DNA from: Allochromatium tepidum
GTDB lineage: Bacteria; Pseudomonadota; Gammaproteobacteria; Chromatiales; Chromatiaceae
Assembly (NCBI RefSeq): GCF_018409545.1
Contig: NZ_AP024563.1
Span: 2,061,001 to 2,125,000 of the forward strand
DNA length: 64,000 nt
Direction of reading: 5' to 3'
The notes under the pieces: generated by a model
The model's database searches: none
The model's input: the letters and a program-made list of their open reading frames with translations, nothing else
What the model was told of the DNA's origin: nothing
Part shown: positions 9,319-18,814 of the stretch, one piece after another
Position numbering within the stretch: the stretch's first letter is position 1
How the letters are laid out: each line of letters opens with the position of its first letter
Made by a program: the position numbers and the translations under genes

Positions 9319-9557
9319 CCGGCTTTGAGCACTACGTCATATTCCTCAGCTCGCCAAGTCGCATAGGCTAAGGCGGCGTAGATATCCTCACGCTCCAGGC
9401 TGGGATAGAGTTCCAACACCGAGTCGATGGATTCCCCGGACGCCAGCAGTCCGGTGATGGCTCCAACCGTGATCCGGATGCCGCGAATGCAGGGTTTGCC
9501 GCCCATCACGCGAGGATCGATGGTAATTCGTTCGAGATCGGGGAAATTCATGCGCAT
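9315..9557 (-). CDS. DUF433 antitoxin
   Basis: An 80-residue DUF433 protein, the usual partner of DUF5615 PIN-like toxins. Typical features are ITIDPRVMGGKPCIRGIRI, with the GGKPxIRGxRI signature, and LYPSLEREDIYAALAYA, a helix-turn-helix-like part. It precedes the toxin with a 4-base ATGA overlap, so the two are translationally coupled. GAGG upstream fits either the ATG at 9557 or the one two codons later. It lies 67 bases downstream of the dndE-ATPase gene on the same strand and may act as a stabilising module of the island. Confidence 0.85.
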   Translation of the reverse strand: MRMNFPDLERITIDPRVMGGKPCIRGIRITVGAITGLLASGESIDSVLELYPSLEREDIYAALAYATWRAEEYDVVLKAG

Positions 9558-9624
9558 CCGGCCTCATGGCATAGCGTGTCTATAATCTCCGGGGACTTGA
9601 CAAATACCCCTTTCTGCATATCGG

Positions 9625-11148
9625 TCAGAATGCCTTGATTTCCAGACTTTGCTGTTCATGCACCGTCAGACAGTGTCCTGAAGCGAGTGCAGAAAAATTG
9701 ACTCGCGACCTGAACATGCTCTGAAGTACACGTGTACTTTGAGCATTTGTTTTGAAACAGATAGGCAATCCAATATTTTCCAGATAATCGTCTGCCGCGC
9801 CGTCGTAATCGTCAGGGGACTGTGAGGCCAGCATGACCATCAGCCCTTTCGCACGATGCAGACGGATATTGTCAGATAACGCCGGATGTTGTGCAGACAG
9901 CACCGGACGTGCTTCATCGATCGCCAGGATCATTCGGAGTGCACGATGACCCTCATCGTCACGTGCCGCTTCACCGGAGCCTCGAAGCCAGACATTGAGT
10001 GTGTCCAGCAGCAAGAAAGCGGCGAGATTACGAACCGTTTCGCGCGCCGATCCGAAGGCAATGATCCAACTTTGCGAAAAAAACTGCGCCGGTGACTGCT
10101 CAGGAACGAACAACGTGCGTTCGGTTAAGTCATTCGCGGTAGCAATAATACTGTCAGTTCCCAGTCCCTGAGTGTCGTAGTAGCGTCGTAACTGATCCCG
10201 GATCTGTTCCAGCGTGATATGAGACGACTGAGCGAACAACGGCTTAAGTGCTTCACGGAAATGATCAAGCTGTTTTGCGCCTGGCTTGCTCTGCATCACC
10301 CGTTTGAATGAATCTCGAAAGCCGAGTACCAGATCCGATGCCTGACTGTCGGAACGGTTGGAACCATGAAACATATCAAGTGGAATCGGTGCTTCGGGTA
10401 CATGCAGAACAGTGGCTCCCAGATCACGTGCTAGATCAGGATCGTTTGCCAGATCACCTTTGCCAAGGTCGAGTAGGATGATAGGAACCCCTGCCTGATG
10501 ACGCAACTGACGCAGCGTAGACAGCATGGTGCGTGTCTTACCAGATCCTGCCTGCCCCATGATCGCCATGTGCGGGGCATAACCGACGCCATTGACCAGC
10601 CAGCGAAACGGACTTTTATCCTTCGTTGAGGCACCGAGTTCGATATACAGAGGACGCGCCGGACCAGTGCGAATCGTGAAACCCGGATCTTCGGAGTCCT
10701 CGTCATCCAAAACCTGTTCCGGGAGAGTGGCGCGCCGTGTAACTAGAAGTTCGACGAACTGCTTGTAATCCTCGCTGGCCTCCTGCCAGTCCGCTTGAAG
10801 CAACATGACGCCGCGATGCCAGTGGCGCCTGACCATGTCCTGTAGATCAGAGAGTTGAACATCTTTCTTTTTCGCTTCGCGGATGCATTGCGTCACCAGA
10901 ATTCCAATCCAGAGCGACAACTCGCGTCCCTCAAACAGGATGTGCCCACGAATGCCTTTTCCCAACCGGTCCGGTGCGTCGGGCGCAACTTCGTCATGCC
11001 CTAGGGAGCGTCCGATGGCAAGCCGAGCAATCTGGGCGCGAGTCTCCAGACCGAGCAACGACCGTAACCGATCAGTCTCCCGCCAAGCATCTCCGGAAGT
11101 ATTAAAACTGGCACCCCAAACGTCTTCGATTGCAAATGTCGTACTCAT
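9625..11148 (-). CDS. dndE: DndE-like domain fused to HerA/FtsK-type ATPase
   Basis: A 507-residue protein. Residues about 20-100 resemble DndE, the small nicked-DNA-binding protein of DNA phosphorothioation: TDRLRSLLGLETRAQIARLA, then a GKGIRGHILFEGRELSLW block like the conserved DndE C-terminal part. Residues about 160-507 form a P-loop ATPase with Walker A GQAGSGKT at 198-205, Walker B MILAIDEARPVL near 406-417 and a LASQSPDDYD sensor-like stretch near 440. DndE alone is about 110-130 residues, so this is a fusion. Its start overlaps the dndD stop by 4 bases (ATGA). The ATPase part could be related to the HerA-like translocases that work with dnd restriction proteins. The DndE call is from motif similarity plus context. 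Confidence 0.78.
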   Translation of the reverse strand: MSTTFAIEDVWGASFNTSGDAWRETDRLRSLLGLETRAQIARLAIGRSLGHDEVAPDAPDRLGKGIRGHILFEGRELSLWIGILVTQCIREAKKKDVQLSDLQDMVRRHWHRGVMLLQADWQEASEDYKQFVELLVTRRATLPEQVLDDEDSEDPGFTIRTGPARPLYIELGASTKDKSPFRWLVNGVGYAPHMAIMGQAGSGKTRTMLSTLRQLRHQAGVPIILLDLGKGDLANDPDLARDLGATVLHVPEAPIPLDMFHGSNRSDSQASDLVLGFRDSFKRVMQSKPGAKQLDHFREALKPLFAQSSHITLEQIRDQLRRYYDTQGLGTDSIIATANDLTERTLFVPEQSPAQFFSQSWIIAFGSARETVRNLAAFLLLDTLNVWLRGSGEAARDDEGHRALRMILAIDEARPVLSAQHPALSDNIRLHRAKGLMVMLASQSPDDYDGAADDYLENIGLPICFKTNAQSTRVLQSMFRSRVNFSALASGHCLTVHEQQSLEIKAF

Positions 11149-13058
11149 GCGGGCATTTCCTCGAACTGGAAATAGTGATCCTCGTAAGCGATCGTTTTTC
11201 CAACCCCTTGGCCGATGACCTCATGATGAAGAAGCCAAGTTTTAGCAATTGCGGGCTGGAGACGTTTCATCAGATCCGGACCGATTTCAGCATCCTGCGA
11301 TAGTAAAATCACTTGCCGCGTTCTATCTGAAAGCCAGAAATCGAGAATGTTTTCGCGATGTGTTACATCCAATCGACCAAGCGGAGTATCGACAACTAAA
11401 GGTGCTTGAATGCCTGAAACTTCGGCGAGTCCAGCCAGCAACGCCGTCACGAAAAGCTGATTTTCCCCAGCAGATCGATCAAACGATACTTCGTTGCCAT
11501 CTACTGAAAATAGAGTTGATCGACCCATTTCATCTACGACAATGCGGTCGAACCATGGCGTATGTGCTAAATTGCCAAAGACGCGGGTCATGCTTTCGCT
11601 GAGACGCTTAGTCTTCAGTGCATAGAGACTAGGAATGAGTTCGCCGATCAGCAGCCTGACGCGCTCAGCCTTGGCGATACTTGATAGGGCCGGACTGGTT
11701 TGGATTAGCTTTTCATGCTCGCGCTCATAAGTCGCACGATCCTGCGCAATAGTTGCTTCCAATGCGATCAGTTGCCGCTCGATTCCGCCAAGTTCATGCT
11801 CAGCTTTTTCAATTTCTTGGTTGACCTCGCCTAGCGCTCCTTTGATTTTCGCTAGAGTGCCATCTCGATCAATGCCCTCAACTCGGGTTAGGCGCTGGTC
11901 TAATTCGTGTTCACGCTCCCGCAAACTCAGAATGCGATCCAGCGTTTTCAGAATTGTCTGCCCACCAATCCTGATTTTATTAAAAAGAGTAAGCGCTTCA
12001 GACCGTTTTTCATCGTGAATCCAAGTATGAATCACCGTCTCAGCACAGCCGGCAGGTACTGGAAAAAACAATCCCTGCCAAGCCAGTTCCATACGCTGGC
12101 GAATAGCGTCTTCTTGTGCTTTATTGAGCGTTGGGTCAATAGGTGGTTCGGCGAGATCAAAAAAAGTTTCGAGAAATCGCTGACGATTTGGCTCCATTGA
12201 TGTGCGCCGCGCCTCCCAACGCCCAAGCTCCAGCTCCGACATCCACTGCGCAATTAAATCGTCGCGAAGATCCTGTCGCATTAAGTGAAATGGCAACTTA
12301 TCTGCCAGCATTTGCGCAAGATTTGTTTCGTATTTTTCGCGCTCTTGCTTGAGGATTCCTTTTTCCTCCATAATTTCTTTGACATTTGCAATGTCGCCGG
12401 ACCCGCCTCCAAGCGCCATAGTGCGGTTCATTAAATCCTGTCTACGTTCCTTTGATAATTTCAGTTCTGCTTCAAGACGTGATTTATTTTCTTTTAATTT
12501 TTTCTGTTCTTCGTCCCGCTTTTGTAATATTTCTGAAAGCTCAGCAACCCGGCTTGGTGTCGCGCTTGATCCTTTTTCGGGTTTTTGCTTAATTTGAAAA
12601 TGAGTGAGACTTTGCTCGAGTTCTCTGAGCAGAGTAACCCCAAGCAAACCTTCCATTCCCTGCTTAACTTGCTCAACCCGATCTTGGTCGGCAAGTTTTT
12701 TAACCTCTTCTCCATCAAAAAAGAAAAATGGCGCAATGTGCGCAGGAATAAATTCGCGCTCAAGTCGTTCGTTGATCTGTTCTGCTGGCAATACGCGATC
12801 AGGCTGACCATGCCGCACGGTTTGAAGCATGATTTCTTCACGCGCTGTCCAATCACCATTTGGCTTAAAAAACCAGCTACGTTTGACTTGAATACCCTCA
12901 TCATTCTGGTTAATAATTTTAACCGTTACTGACATTGAATCACGATCCGTACTCAGTGCATGACCATTTAAGGCACGCTCCAAAAATGATGGATAGCCTT
13001 TTTCAGAGCTTAGTCCAGCACGGGCAAGATGCGGCATCGCATCCTTGCCATAAAGACA
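11145..13058 (-). pseudogene. dndD: DndD, C-terminal part, separated from its start by an IS
   Basis: DndD is an SMC/SbcC-like ATPase that supports sulfur incorporation into the DNA backbone. This part carries 637 residues: APFFFFDGEEVKKLADQ, a long heptad-rich coiled coil, a signature-like FDRSAGENQLFVTALLAGL and the Walker B/D-loop region PLVVDTPLGRLD. It lacks Walker A, which lies in the separate 50-residue piece at 14154-14303. Joining 14154 to 13058 across the IS with one target octamer gives ALYLCLYGKDAM in one frame and a 687-residue protein, normal for DndD. The IS can supply only a new start, so an active ATPase is unlikely. The gene is AT-richer than accD or folC. Confidence 0.88.
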
Positions 13059-13066
13059 AAGATATA
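13059..13066. repeat. Target-site duplication, left copy (IS in dndD)
   Basis: AAGATATA, identical to 14154-14161 on the other side of the element. It lies outside the extra 52 bp, so the duplication marks 13067-14153 as the transposed unit. Confidence 0.85.
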
Positions 13067-13118
13067 CCTGATTAGTTACGAAGCTCAGCACATTCATGCT
13101 CACTGTAATTCATTGTTT
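13067..13118. repeat. 52-bp extension carrying a diverged IS left end
   Basis: The first 23 bases match the left inverted repeat of the neighbouring IS copies at all but one position; similarity then fades. This is probably the end of a related IS1595 element that became linked to the core. Copies 1 and 2 have no such extension. Confidence 0.75.
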
Positions 13119-13126
13119 CCTGATTA

Positions 13127-14074
13127 TTAACATAGCTCAGCTAGTTTGAGGAGGCGATGCGGCATTGGGGGTGTACGCACCGCGGCTTTGCCCAAGCGCG
13201 GCAGCATGGCGGCGAGGTCGAAGCGGCGATTGAAGCGATAGCAGAACTCGGCGAGGTGGCGCGGCAGATGCTTGCCGCTGAGATGATGGTAGGAGCCTTG
13301 CAGGCTGTTTTTGACGTTGCCCAGCACGGTATTGAGCCACTGGAACTCAGGAATCTCCATGCTGGGGTGGCCGCCGCCGGTGACGATCGGCTGGTGCTCG
13401 AATCCGGCCGCGGCGATGGCGCTGAAGCAGGACAATCCATCCGTGCGGATGAGGGCGCTGGGGTCAAAGTGGCGCTTGGCGAAGCGTTCGACCTCGGTTT
13501 TGCGGAAGCCGGCGACTTTACCCAAGCGCAGGCCGATGGGGTGGTTGTCCTCGTCGCACGAGAGCGCGGCGATGAATGGAACCTTGTTCGGTGAGCCGCG
13601 CCCGCGCTTGCCCCCGTGGTGCTCGCCGCCCCAGTAGGCGTCGTCGACCTCGATGACGCCGCTGAGCGGCGTTTGATCGTCGCGCTCTTTCATGACTTGC
13701 AACAATTTGTGCTTAACCCGCCACGCCGTCAAATAGGACACGCCCAGATGCCGTTTGAGCTCCAGGGCCGAGATCCCGTTTTTCTGCTGTGTCAGCAGAA
13801 ACATCGCCGAAAACCAGGTCGTCAGCGGCAACTTGGTCGCCTCAAAGATCGTTCCGGCGATCAGTGAGGTTTGATGATGACAGTGGCGACACTGCAACAG
13901 CGCCCGCGTGCGCAAGCGCACCGGCTCACCCGCGTGTCCGCAGCTCGGGCAGACGAAGCCTTGCGGCCAACGCCACTGTTCAAGGGCCTGTTTGCACTGG
14001 TCCTCGGTTCCGTAGTTCTGGAGAAACTCCGGCAAACTCAAGCCTTTCTGAAACTGAATCGTGTTCTGAGGCAT
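13127..14074 (-). CDS. IS1595-family transposase, copy 3
   Basis: An intact 315-residue transposase, identical in protein sequence to copy 2, with zinc ribbon and DDN-type catalytic residues. It is transcribed in the same direction as the dnd genes. Read-through from it could reach the downstream part of dndD and the dndE-ATPase gene. Confidence 0.92.
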   Translation of the reverse strand: MPQNTIQFQKGLSLPEFLQNYGTEDQCKQALEQWRWPQGFVCPSCGHAGEPVRLRTRALLQCRHCHHQTSLIAGTIFEATKLPLTTWFSAMFLLTQQKNGISALELKRHLGVSYLTAWRVKHKLLQVMKERDDQTPLSGVIEVDDAYWGGEHHGGKRGRGSPNKVPFIAALSCDEDNHPIGLRLGKVAGFRKTEVERFAKRHFDPSALIRTDGLSCFSAIAAAGFEHQPIVTGGGHPSMEIPEFQWLNTVLGNVKNSLQGSYHHLSGKHLPRHLAEFCYRFNRRFDLAAMLPRLGKAAVRTPPMPHRLLKLAELC

Positions 14075-14144
14075 CAGCTGTCTCCGGTGAGTGGCATCTA
14101 CTGAGAGTGTAGACTAGAAGAGACGAGTCTGCTGAGGTTCGTAA

Positions 14145-14303
14145 CTAATCAGGAAGATATAACGCCTCTAGCAGAGTTGTTTTTCCATAACCATTACGCC
14201 CGCCAATAACGATAACATGCTTACCATTTGTTGGGCGTGGAAAATTAAAAACTTGATGAGAATAGCTTTTGAAATTCTGTAACTCAAGACGAGAAATCCA
14301 CAT
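14145..14303 (-). pseudogene. dndD: DndD, N-terminal fragment with Walker A
   Basis: This piece begins MWISRLELQNFKSYSHQ and holds the Walker A loop IGGRNGYGKTTLLEALYL, typical of SMC-like ATPases. The start codon at 14303 has GAGGATAA just upstream and lies 11 bases after the small dnd-associated gene. Fifty native codons are followed by PD-stop encoded by the IS end. The fragment is too short to be active. It was probably not picked up as a gene in a standard length-limited search. Confidence 0.88.
14154..14161. repeat. Target-site duplication, right copy (IS in dndD)
   Basis: AAGATATA, identical to 13059-13066. It encodes codons 48-50 (LYL) of DndD on the minus strand. Confidence 0.85.
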
Positions 14304-14314
14304 TACACTTATCC

Positions 14315-14518
14315 TCAATCATCCATTCGACTAAATACTTCTGCAAAGGCATTATTGATGCCGTGCCGCCGCTCTTGATGTAGCCGATCTCGAACGATAC
14401 CAACCAGTTCTTCAAGAACATCCTGCGGCACACGATGCTTTTCACAGAGTTGATACAATATGGCTCGCGCTTCGGGATCATTCCAAAGTGGTAAGTCTTG
14501 CAAGTGAGTGTCCGGCAT
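14315..14518 (-). CDS. Small DNA-modification-system-associated protein
   Basis: A 67-residue protein starting MPDTHLQDLPLWNDPEARAI, probably all helical (HRVPQDVLEELVGIVRDRLH). Small proteins of this kind are commonly found between dndC and dndD and are known only as DNA-modification-system-associated. AGGAG lies 10 bases upstream of the ATG. Gaps of 21 bases to dndC and 11 bases to the dndD start place it inside the operon. Its biochemical role is not known. Confidence 0.75.
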   Translation of the reverse strand: MPDTHLQDLPLWNDPEARAILYQLCEKHRVPQDVLEELVGIVRDRLHQERRHGINNAFAEVFSRMDD

Positions 14519-14539
14519 GGCGTAAAACTCCTATGGGGC

Positions 14540-15733
14540 TTACCTTGTGAGTTCCTGGGTCCAGACAGAATGGATCATGTCAATCTCTTCCTGACTGATT
14601 AGGATATCTCCAAATTCATGCTGCACCTCGAGCAATCGATCCAGAATCATGCGGCGCGCCTGAATCGTGAATGGACCTGGAACATGTTTGCCGTCTTTGA
14701 ATTCGATACGTCCGTTACGGCGCTCCACGCTACGATGCTGGGGGTCGTTGCGGATTTCGCGTAACCAGTTTCGAAAATCAACCAGTGGTTGATATTGATG
14801 GCGTCCGGCGTCGACAAAACCCTGAAGACTGCGATCCTTCTCCACAACGGTGCAGGTCCAACAGCCAAAACGACTGGAATTAGTCCCGCATCCGGGTGCT
14901 TCGTCTTTACTGAGGACAACCGGGCATTCCCCGCCTTCCGCATCACGGTAAAGCTGGATAAGATCAGCATGCGTTCCGCCCCAGGGTGGCGCGTGCTCAG
15001 CAAGGATCTCCCAAACATCGTCAGTTGTGAGATCCATGATGGGGCGATAGATCAGGGCACCCGGCAGACTCGTATGAGGCGTCAGATTGGAGTCGTTCAA
15101 ATTGCGGTGGCGCTCGATACTGGCGCGGCGGGACTGGCTTTCATCTTTACGAACGCCCAACACTAGAATAGCCGCGCCGTGTTGGCTAACGTGGTCAAGG
15201 ATGTAGCAACTGGTCGGCTGAATCTTTAGCCGATCAGTACACCAACGCATATTTTGATTGGGCGATGGATAGCCGCGACCGATCAGGAGCACCCAAAACG
15301 TCTGAGCGGGGTCAGGCCGCGTGGTGGTGACGCTAACCGGCAGCCGCAGATAACCGAGCGCCTCACGCAAGCGTTCCTGCACGCTACGCAGGTAAGCCAT
15401 GACAAGCGGACTTTCGACCAAGGTATCGTTGGAAACAATATGGACTTCGCGAGTGCGCCGCTCAGGATCAATGCCCAGCATGGCATTGATCACAGCATGA
15501 AGCACAAGGGTACTGTCTTTACCGCCGGAAAAGCCCAGAATCCATGGGTGATTTTGTGCAGGGGATAGGTACTCGCGCCGAATATCAGCGACGATACAGT
15601 CTAAACAATGAGTGCCATCCCGGCCATCATCATAATGATGGCTGACGGCTGACGGCTGACTAGCGGCTGGCATGATTGGTGTCTGTTTGCTTATTAAGGT
15701 AGCGTCTTGGTTTAACGATGTCCGGAGTATCAT
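14540..15733 (-). CDS. dndC: DNA phosphorothioation protein DndC (PAPS-reductase-like)
   Basis: DndC is an ATP pyrophosphatase/PAPS-reductase-like enzyme with an Fe-S cluster that passes sulfur to the DNA backbone. The PP-loop LGFSGGKDSTLVLHAV lies near residue 70. Cysteines lie in GTHCLDC, NMRWCTDRLKIQP, APGCGTNSSRFGCWTCTVVEKD; the last group is a good cluster candidate. LVLGVRKDESQSRRA is typical of the family. At about 397 residues it is shorter than many DndC proteins. The start is uncertain: ATG at 15733 or ATG at 15673, the latter followed by a 7-bp tandem repeat. It begins 25 bases after the accD stop. dndA, dndB and dndFGH are absent from the window. Confidence 0.9.
   Translation of the reverse strand: MILRTSLNQDATLISKQTPIMPAASQPSAVSHHYDDGRDGTHCLDCIVADIRREYLSPAQNHPWILGFSGGKDSTLVLHAVINAMLGIDPERRTREVHIVSNDTLVESPLVMAYLRSVQERLREALGYLRLPVSVTTTRPDPAQTFWVLLIGRGYPSPNQNMRWCTDRLKIQPTSCYILDHVSQHGAAILVLGVRKDESQSRRASIERHRNLNDSNLTPHTSLPGALIYRPIMDLTTDDVWEILAEHAPPWGGTHADLIQLYRDAEGGECPVVLSKDEAPGCGTNSSRFGCWTCTVVEKDRSLQGFVDAGRHQYQPLVDFRNWLREIRNDPQHRSVERRNGRIEFKDGKHVPGPFTIQARRMILDRLLEVQHEFGDILISQEEIDMIHSVWTQELTR
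15641..15660. repeat. Three-copy 7-bp tandem repeat at the dndC 5' end
   Basis: Units of GCTGACG are repeated almost three times inside the first codons of dndC. Seven is not a multiple of three, so loss or gain of a unit would shift the frame if translation starts upstream of it. The short run makes slippage only a possibility. Confidence 0.55.
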
Positions 15734-15758
15734 CAATCACTGTGTGTGCGGAAATCGT

Positions 15759-16712
15759 CTAAACCGGCACCACAGTCCGGCAATAACGCGGACGGTGCAT
15801 CAGCAGCGCCAGCAGATCCGCCAGCCGTTCGCGCAGATCGCGCCGGTCGATGATCATGTCGAGCGCGCCCTTCTCCAGCAGGAACTCACTGCGCTGGAAG
15901 CCCTCGGGCAATTGCTCGCGCACCGTCTGCTCGATGACGCGCGGCCCGGCGAAACCGATCAGCGCATTTGGCTCAGCGACATTGATGTCACCCAGCATCG
16001 CCAAGCTCGCCGAGACGCCGCCCATGGTCGGATCGGTCATCACCGAGATGAAGGGCAGCGAGCGCTCGCGCATCCGCGCCAGGGCGGCGCTGGTCTTGGC
16101 CATCTGCATCAGCGAGAACAGACTCTCCTGCATCCGCGCCCCGCCGCTGGCCGAGAAGCAGACATAGGGTGAATGATGCTCGATCGCCGCCTCCACGCCG
16201 CGCACGAAGCGCTCGCCGACCACCGACCCCATCGACCCGCCCATGAAACCGAACTCGAAGGCCGCCGCCACGATGGGCGCGTCCTTGAGTCGACCGCGCA
16301 TCACGATCAGCGCCTCCTTCTCGGAGGACTGCTTCTGGGCCGCGGCGAGCCGATCCTTGTATTTCTTCAGATCCTTGAACTTGAGCGGATCGAGCGATTC
16401 GAGATCGGCGCCGATCTCCTCGCGGCAATCGGCATCGAGAAAGGCCTCCAGCCGCCGGCGCGCGCTCAGACGGTTGTGATGCCCGCACTTGGGACAGACC
16501 TCCAGATTGCGCTCAAGCTCGGCGCGATAGAGGATGGCGCTACAGCCCGGACACTTGGCCCAGACGCCCTCGGGCACGGCGCGCTTGGTGTTGGCATCGA
16601 TACGGATACGGTCGGGGATGAGCTTCTCGAACCAGCTCTTGCCCTTGTCCATGGCCTGCTTCACGGTGGCGGTGGCCTGGGCCTGGACCTTGGATTTGGT
16701 GGATTCTTCCAT
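15759..16712 (-). CDS. accD: Acetyl-CoA carboxylase carboxyltransferase subunit beta
   Basis: AccD, with AccA, forms the carboxyltransferase that makes malonyl-CoA for fatty acid synthesis. The 317-residue protein has the N-terminal four-cysteine zinc ribbon ([12 protein letters not shown] and [12 protein letters not shown]) and the crotonase-like core with [18 protein letters not shown] and [17 protein letters not shown]. The C-terminus matches the family ([19 protein letters not shown]). In the conserved order trpF-accD-folC it should be followed by folC; here it is followed by the dnd island. It starts 45 bases after the trpA stop. Confidence 0.97.
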   Translation of the reverse strand: MEESTKSKVQAQATATVKQAMDKGKSWFEKLIPDRIRIDANTKRAVPEGVWAKCPGCSAILYRAELERNLEVCPKCGHHNRLSARRRLEAFLDADCREEIGADLESLDPLKFKDLKKYKDRLAAAQKQSSEKEALIVMRGRLKDAPIVAAAFEFGFMGGSMGSVVGERFVRGVEAAIEHHSPYVCFSASGGARMQESLFSLMQMAKTSAALARMRERSLPFISVMTDPTMGGVSASLAMLGDINVAEPNALIGFAGPRVIEQTVREQLPEGFQRSEFLLEKGALDMIIDRRDLRERLADLLALLMHRPRYCRTVVPV

Positions 16713-16757
16713 CGTCGTTGGTGTGCTCTGGACGTTGGTTGCAGTGTGGATCGCGGA

Positions 16758-17567
16758 TCAGCGCGCGCCGTCGATCGCCGTGCGCAGCTCGGCCAGGAAG
16801 GCCGCCACCGTCTCGGGGATACGCTCGGGCGTCTCGGCGAGCGCCTCGATCCGCCCGACGATGGCGCTGCCGACGATCACCGCATCGGCGACCTCGGCCA
16901 CGCGCGCGGCGGTCTCGGCATCGCGGATGCCGAATCCGACCCCGACCGGAAGCTCGACCGCCGACCGGATACGCGCCAGATGCTCGGCCACATCCGCCGT
17001 GTCGAGATTCGCCGCGCCGGTCACGCCCTTGACCGAGACGTAATAGACGAAGCCCGAAGCCACGCCACCGATACGCTTGATTCGATCATCGGTCGAGGTC
17101 GGCGCCAGCAGATAGACCAGATCCAGCCCCTGCGCTTTCAGCGTCGTCACCAGCTCATGCCCCTCTTCGGGCGGCACGTCGACGATGAGCGCGCCATCGA
17201 CCCCGGCGGCCTGAGCGCGCTCGGCGAACGCGGCATAACCCATGATCTCGATCGGATTGAGATAGCCCATGAGCACCACGGGCGTCTCGCTGTCGCGCTC
17301 GCGGAACGCACGCACCATCTCCAGCACGTCGGCCAGCCGCACGCCCTGAGCCAGCGCCCGCTCGGTGGCACGCTGAATCACCGGACCATCGGCCATGGGA
17401 TCGGAGAAGGGCACGCCCAGTTCGATGATGTCGGCGCCGGCCTCGACCATGGCATGCATCAGCGGCGCCGTGGTCGCCGGCCCCGGATCGCCGGCGGTGA
17501 CGAATGGAATGAGCGCGGTACGACCCTGCGCCTTCAGTTGTTCGAAACGCTGTGCGATGCGGCTCAT
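16758..17567 (-). CDS. trpA: Tryptophan synthase alpha chain
   Basis: TrpA cleaves indole-3-glycerol phosphate and channels indole to TrpB. The 269-residue protein contains the signature [20 protein letters not shown] with the two catalytic acids, and the phosphate-binding GVGFGIRD and VIVGSAIV segments. It overlaps the trpB stop by 4 bases (ATGA), so the two subunits are translationally coupled. The gene lies upstream of accD on the same strand. Confidence 0.97.
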   Translation of the reverse strand: MSRIAQRFEQLKAQGRTALIPFVTAGDPGPATTAPLMHAMVEAGADIIELGVPFSDPMADGPVIQRATERALAQGVRLADVLEMVRAFRERDSETPVVLMGYLNPIEIMGYAAFAERAQAAGVDGALIVDVPPEEGHELVTTLKAQGLDLVYLLAPTSTDDRIKRIGGVASGFVYYVSVKGVTGAANLDTADVAEHLARIRSAVELPVGVGFGIRDAETAARVAEVADAVIVGSAIVGRIEALAETPERIPETVAAFLAELRTAIDGAR

Positions 17568-18814
17568 AGGACCAACCCGTCGTGACGCGCGACCGTGTGC
17601 ATGTCCTTGTCTCCGCGACCGGAGAGATTGACCAGGATGCTCTGGTCGGGACGCAGGGTGGGCGCGAGCTTGTGTGCATAGGCGAGCGCATGGCTCGATT
17701 CGAGCGCCGGGATGATGCCCTCGGTGCGCGTGAGATGATGGAAGGCGGCGAGCGCCTCGTCATCGGTGATCGAAACGTACTGGGCACGCCCGCTGTCCTT
17801 GAGCCACGCATGCTCGGGACCGACGCCCGGATAGTCCAGCCCCGCCGAGATCGAATGGGTCTCGATGATCTGGCCGTTGTCGTCTTCCATCAGATAGGTG
17901 CGGTTGCCGTGCAGCACGCCCGGACGTCCGGCGCACAGGGGCGCAGCGTGCCGGCCGGTCTCGACGCCCTCCCCGCCCGCTTCGACCCCATAGATAGCGA
18001 CTTCGCTGTCCGCGATGAAGGGATGGAACAGACCGATGGCGTTCGAGCCGCCGCCGACACAGGCCACCAGCGCATCCGGCAGACGTCCGGTGCGCTCCAG
18101 CATCTGGGCGCGCGCCTCGCGACCGATCACGGTCTGGAAGTCGCGCACCATCATCGGATAGGGATGCGGCCCGGCGACGGTGCCGATGATGTAGAAGGTG
18201 TCGTCGATGTTCGTCACCCAGTCGCGCATGGCTTCGTTGAGCGCATCCTTGAGGGTGCGCGAACCGGAGGTCACGGGCACGACCTTAGCGCCGAGCAGCC
18301 GCATCCGGTAGACGTTGGCCTCCTGACGGGCGACATCGACCTCGCCCATGTAGACCACGCACTCCAGCCCCAGCCGCGCGGCGACCGTGGCGCTCGCCAC
18401 ACCATGCTGACCGGCGCCGGTCTCGGCAATGATGCGCGTCTTGCCCATGCGCTTGGCCAGCAGCGCCTGACCGATGGTGTTGTTGACCTTGTGCGCGCCC
18501 GTGTGGTTGAGATCCTCACGCTTGAGATAGATCTGCGCCCCGCCCAGCTCACGGCTCCAGCGCTCGGCGTGATAGAGCGGCGAAGGCCGGCCGACATAGT
18601 CGCGCAGATCCGCATCCATCTCGGCCTGGAAGTTGGGATCGGCCTTGCAGCGTTCATAGGCCAGTCGCAGTTCTTCCAGCGGATGCATCAGCGTCTCGGG
18701 CACGAACAACCCGCCATAGGGGCCGAAGTGTCCCGTCGCATCCGGCAGGTCGTAGGCCGTCGCGCGGCCTGGATCCAGGCGCTCAGCCTGGCTGGTGTCG
18801 GCGTTGGTCGCCAT
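17564..18814 (-). CDS. trpB: Tryptophan synthase beta chain
   Basis: TrpB joins indole and serine using PLP. The 416-residue protein has the PLP lysine in [18 protein letters not shown], the glycine-rich phosphate-binding [15 protein letters not shown] and [16 protein letters not shown]. The ATG at 18814 has AAGGGGTAAGAG just upstream and overlaps the end of trpF by 32 bases. The TrpB1-type sequence and its pairing with trpA fit the standard complex. Confidence 0.97.
   Translation of the reverse strand: MATNADTSQAERLDPGRATAYDLPDATGHFGPYGGLFVPETLMHPLEELRLAYERCKADPNFQAEMDADLRDYVGRPSPLYHAERWSRELGGAQIYLKREDLNHTGAHKVNNTIGQALLAKRMGKTRIIAETGAGQHGVASATVAARLGLECVVYMGEVDVARQEANVYRMRLLGAKVVPVTSGSRTLKDALNEAMRDWVTNIDDTFYIIGTVAGPHPYPMMVRDFQTVIGREARAQMLERTGRLPDALVACVGGGSNAIGLFHPFIADSEVAIYGVEAGGEGVETGRHAAPLCAGRPGVLHGNRTYLMEDDNGQIIETHSISAGLDYPGVGPEHAWLKDSGRAQYVSITDDEALAAFHHLTRTEGIIPALESSHALAYAHKLAPTLRPDQSILVNLSGRGDKDMHTVARHDGLVL

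Larger units (their letters stand above)
13067..14153 (-). mobile_element. IS1595-family element, copy 3, with 52-bp extension, inserted in dndD
   Basis: The inserted unit is 1087 bp and is flanked by AAGATATA octamers. Its core, 13119-14153, is 1035 bp and matches copies 1 and 2 in reverse orientation. To the left of the normal right end lie another 52 bp (13067-13118), which begin with a second left-end-like sequence, CCTGATTAGTTACGAA then GCTCAGC. Because the target duplication sits outside this extension, the element seems to have moved using that outer end. It interrupts dndD after codon 50. Confidence 0.88.

Noticed and set aside
16173..17585. A 470-residue plus-strand frame antisense to accD and trpA
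   Set aside because: Third-position GC bias keeps the opposite strand open; accD and trpA motifs are unmistakable on the minus strand.
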